A DNA stretch of 32,712 nt from JACPNE01 sp964444465 (GTDB lineage: Archaea; Nanobdellota; Nanobdellia; SCGC-AAA011-G17; JACPNG01), in NCBI GenBank assembly GCA_964444465.1, contig CAYUGZ010000009.1, positions 1 to 32,712 on the forward strand, read 5' to 3'. Positions 31,945-32,712 of the stretch are shown piece after piece (within the stretch, counting starts at the first letter, position 1; every line of letters begins with the position of its first letter). Position numbers and translations under genes: made by a program. The notes beneath the pieces are model-generated. The model saw only the letters and a list, made by a program, of their open reading frames with translations. It had not been told where the DNA came from and searched no databases.

Positions 31945-32256
31945 TTATTTTTTTCTTGTTTTTCTTTTAGAAGTAGTTTTTTTAGTAACAATTTTTTTAT
32001 TTAATGATTTTTTTACAATCTTTGGATGTCTAGTCATGTTAGGATTTAGATTTTTTCTAAAGAATAATATATAAATGATTGGTAGAATTCCAGCAGTATT
32101 CAATACTAATAATGCTACAAACCAATAAGGTTGATTATTTCTTCCTGCTTTCCATAATGCATAACCCTTCCATACTATTGTCCATATTACAAGTAAAATA
32201 AACAAAGATCCAAATATTGGTGTTGTTGAAAAGAAAGGATATAATAAACCAGCCAT
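31945..32256 (-). CDS. DUF5652 membrane protein
   Basis: A 103-residue protein with two transmembrane helices (~12-35 and ~43-66) and a strongly basic tail (KKSLNKKIVTKKTTSKRKTRKK in part) that should face the cytoplasm. WKGYALWKAGRNNQPYWF and VLNTAGILPIIYIL match the DUF5652 family of short two-helix proteins common in archaea and candidate phyla. Function unknown. It lies 29 bp downstream of lhr. Confidence 0.8.
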   Translation of the reverse strand: MAGLLYPFFSTTPIFGSLFILLVIWTIVWKGYALWKAGRNNQPYWFVALLVLNTAGILPIIYILFFRKNLNPNMTRHPKIVKKSLNKKIVTKKTTSKRKTRKK

Positions 32257-32285
32257 ATTATTGGATATTAAGCTAATTTATATAT

Positions 32286-32712
32286 TTAATGTTTTAAACT
32301 AATCTTAGCTAATATCTGTTGATGCATTTTTTTTAAGAATTCAACTTTATCATCTGCTTTTAATATGTCTGCATGACCTTGCATTACTAAATTAAGTGCA
32401 AAAGGACTTGGGATTCTTGTTTGTACCTCTTTAATTTTAATCTTTCCATCTTCTATCATCTTAACAATTTTAATAGAATTATCAATATCCATCAAATCTT
32501 CTAAAACTTCTCTTCTAGCTTCTTTTAATATTATAAATTGTTCAGAAATTCTTTTAACAGCACTTAACAAAATCATAGAACTTACTTGTTGTCTACCTAC
32601 TCTTTTTGTTTTTCCTTTATAATTTCTTAATATCATCAATGATCTTGCTGCACAATGTCTAAACCTTCTTTTTAGAACTTCAGTTTGATCTATTGCTAAT
32701 TCTAAAATTCTT
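32286..32712 (-). CDS. lhr: Lhr-type helicase, C-terminal part
   Basis: The reading frame is open to the window edge, so only the last ~141 residues of a large protein are seen. They match the C-terminus of archaeal Lhr, a superfamily 2 DNA helicase: KRRFRHCAARSLMMILRNYK, then VGRQQVSSMIL, EARREVLEDLMDI and PSPFALNLVMQGHADIL, ending in a helix. A TTG at 32639 that could be taken as a start is internal. The helicase core lies beyond the window. The COG1407 phosphoesterase gene at 29989-30699 is a typical lhr companion. Confidence 0.85.
   Translation of the reverse strand, partial: RILELAIDQTEVLKRRFRHCAARSLMILRNYKGKTKRVGRQQVSSMILLSAVKRISEQFIILKEARREVLEDLMDIDNSIKIVKMIEDGKIKIKEVQTRIPSPFALNLVMQGHADILKADDKVEFLKKMHQQILAKISLKH

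Noticed and set aside
1..32712. tRNA, rRNA, CRISPR array, insertion sequence, replication origin
   Set aside because: By eye I saw no tRNA-like T-loop contexts outside coding regions, no rRNA, no regularly spaced repeats, no transposase and no origin-type repeat cluster. C/D box RNAs cannot be excluded without a search.

Overview
The window looks like a stretch of a small, AT-rich archaeal genome of the DPANN type, most like Pacearchaeota or Woesearchaeota. The archaeal calls rest on GatD and GatE (the archaeal Glu-tRNA(Gln) amidotransferase), deoxyhypusine synthase, an ATP-dependent archaeal DNA ligase, an archaeal Lhr-type helicase, TrmB-family regulators and TATA-box promoters. Many TATA boxes are centred about 25 bp upstream of an ATG, which implies leaderless mRNAs. 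Genes inside operons instead carry G-rich Shine-Dalgarno sites (GGAGG or GGGGG). The exact lineage cannot be fixed without 16S rRNA or a marker tree. I saw no rRNA, tRNA, CRISPR array or insertion sequence.

Layout. 1-4249: the end of a PLD-like/TrmB-like protein, then a deoxyribonucleotide operon nrdR-nrdJ-pduO-trx. This encodes a B12-dependent class II ribonucleotide reductase, the adenosyltransferase for its cofactor and a thioredoxin that could re-reduce it, with a tandem pair of NrdR-box-like sites in front. 4388-6359: deoxyhypusine synthase overlapping a PLP-dependent decarboxylase. 6397-11121: a small membrane protein, a tRNA methylthiotransferase without its TRAM domain, a TrmB regulator, DNA ligase and a nitroreductase. 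11126-12627: ftsZ with a hairpin/T-tract terminator and an unusual upstream region holding three inverted repeats that share the same GCCCAA centre. 12628-15866: a YkgJ-like Cys protein, a membrane protein, gatD, an orphan C-terminal half of a MinD-type ATPase, a small secreted protein and a DUF4389 protein. 15874-16509: endonuclease III.

16510-22513 (minus strand) is a complete SUF iron-sulfur assembly operon: Cys-cluster HTH regulator, DUF1858/A-type carrier fusion, sufB, sufD, sufS, sufU, sufC. A perfect 14-bp palindrome lies between its TATA box and start codon. 22578-24921 holds two genes of unknown function, one of them secreted. 25018-29504: tandem aldo/keto reductases, an RNase H-fold exonuclease, a ThiF/MoeB-type E1-like enzyme and a GatE that lacks the usual AspRS-like insertion. 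29507-32712: a frameshifted small membrane gene, a Cys-rich lipoprotein, a COG1407 phosphoesterase, a membrane-anchored protein, a ZIP metal transporter, a DUF5652 protein and the C-terminal part of Lhr.

Most of the window is housekeeping. The parts most worth a second look are the ftsZ leader, the autoregulated suf operon, the NrdR-box-controlled B12-dependent RNR cassette, the shortened GatE, the MinD half-gene and the deoxyhypusine synthase/decarboxylase pair.
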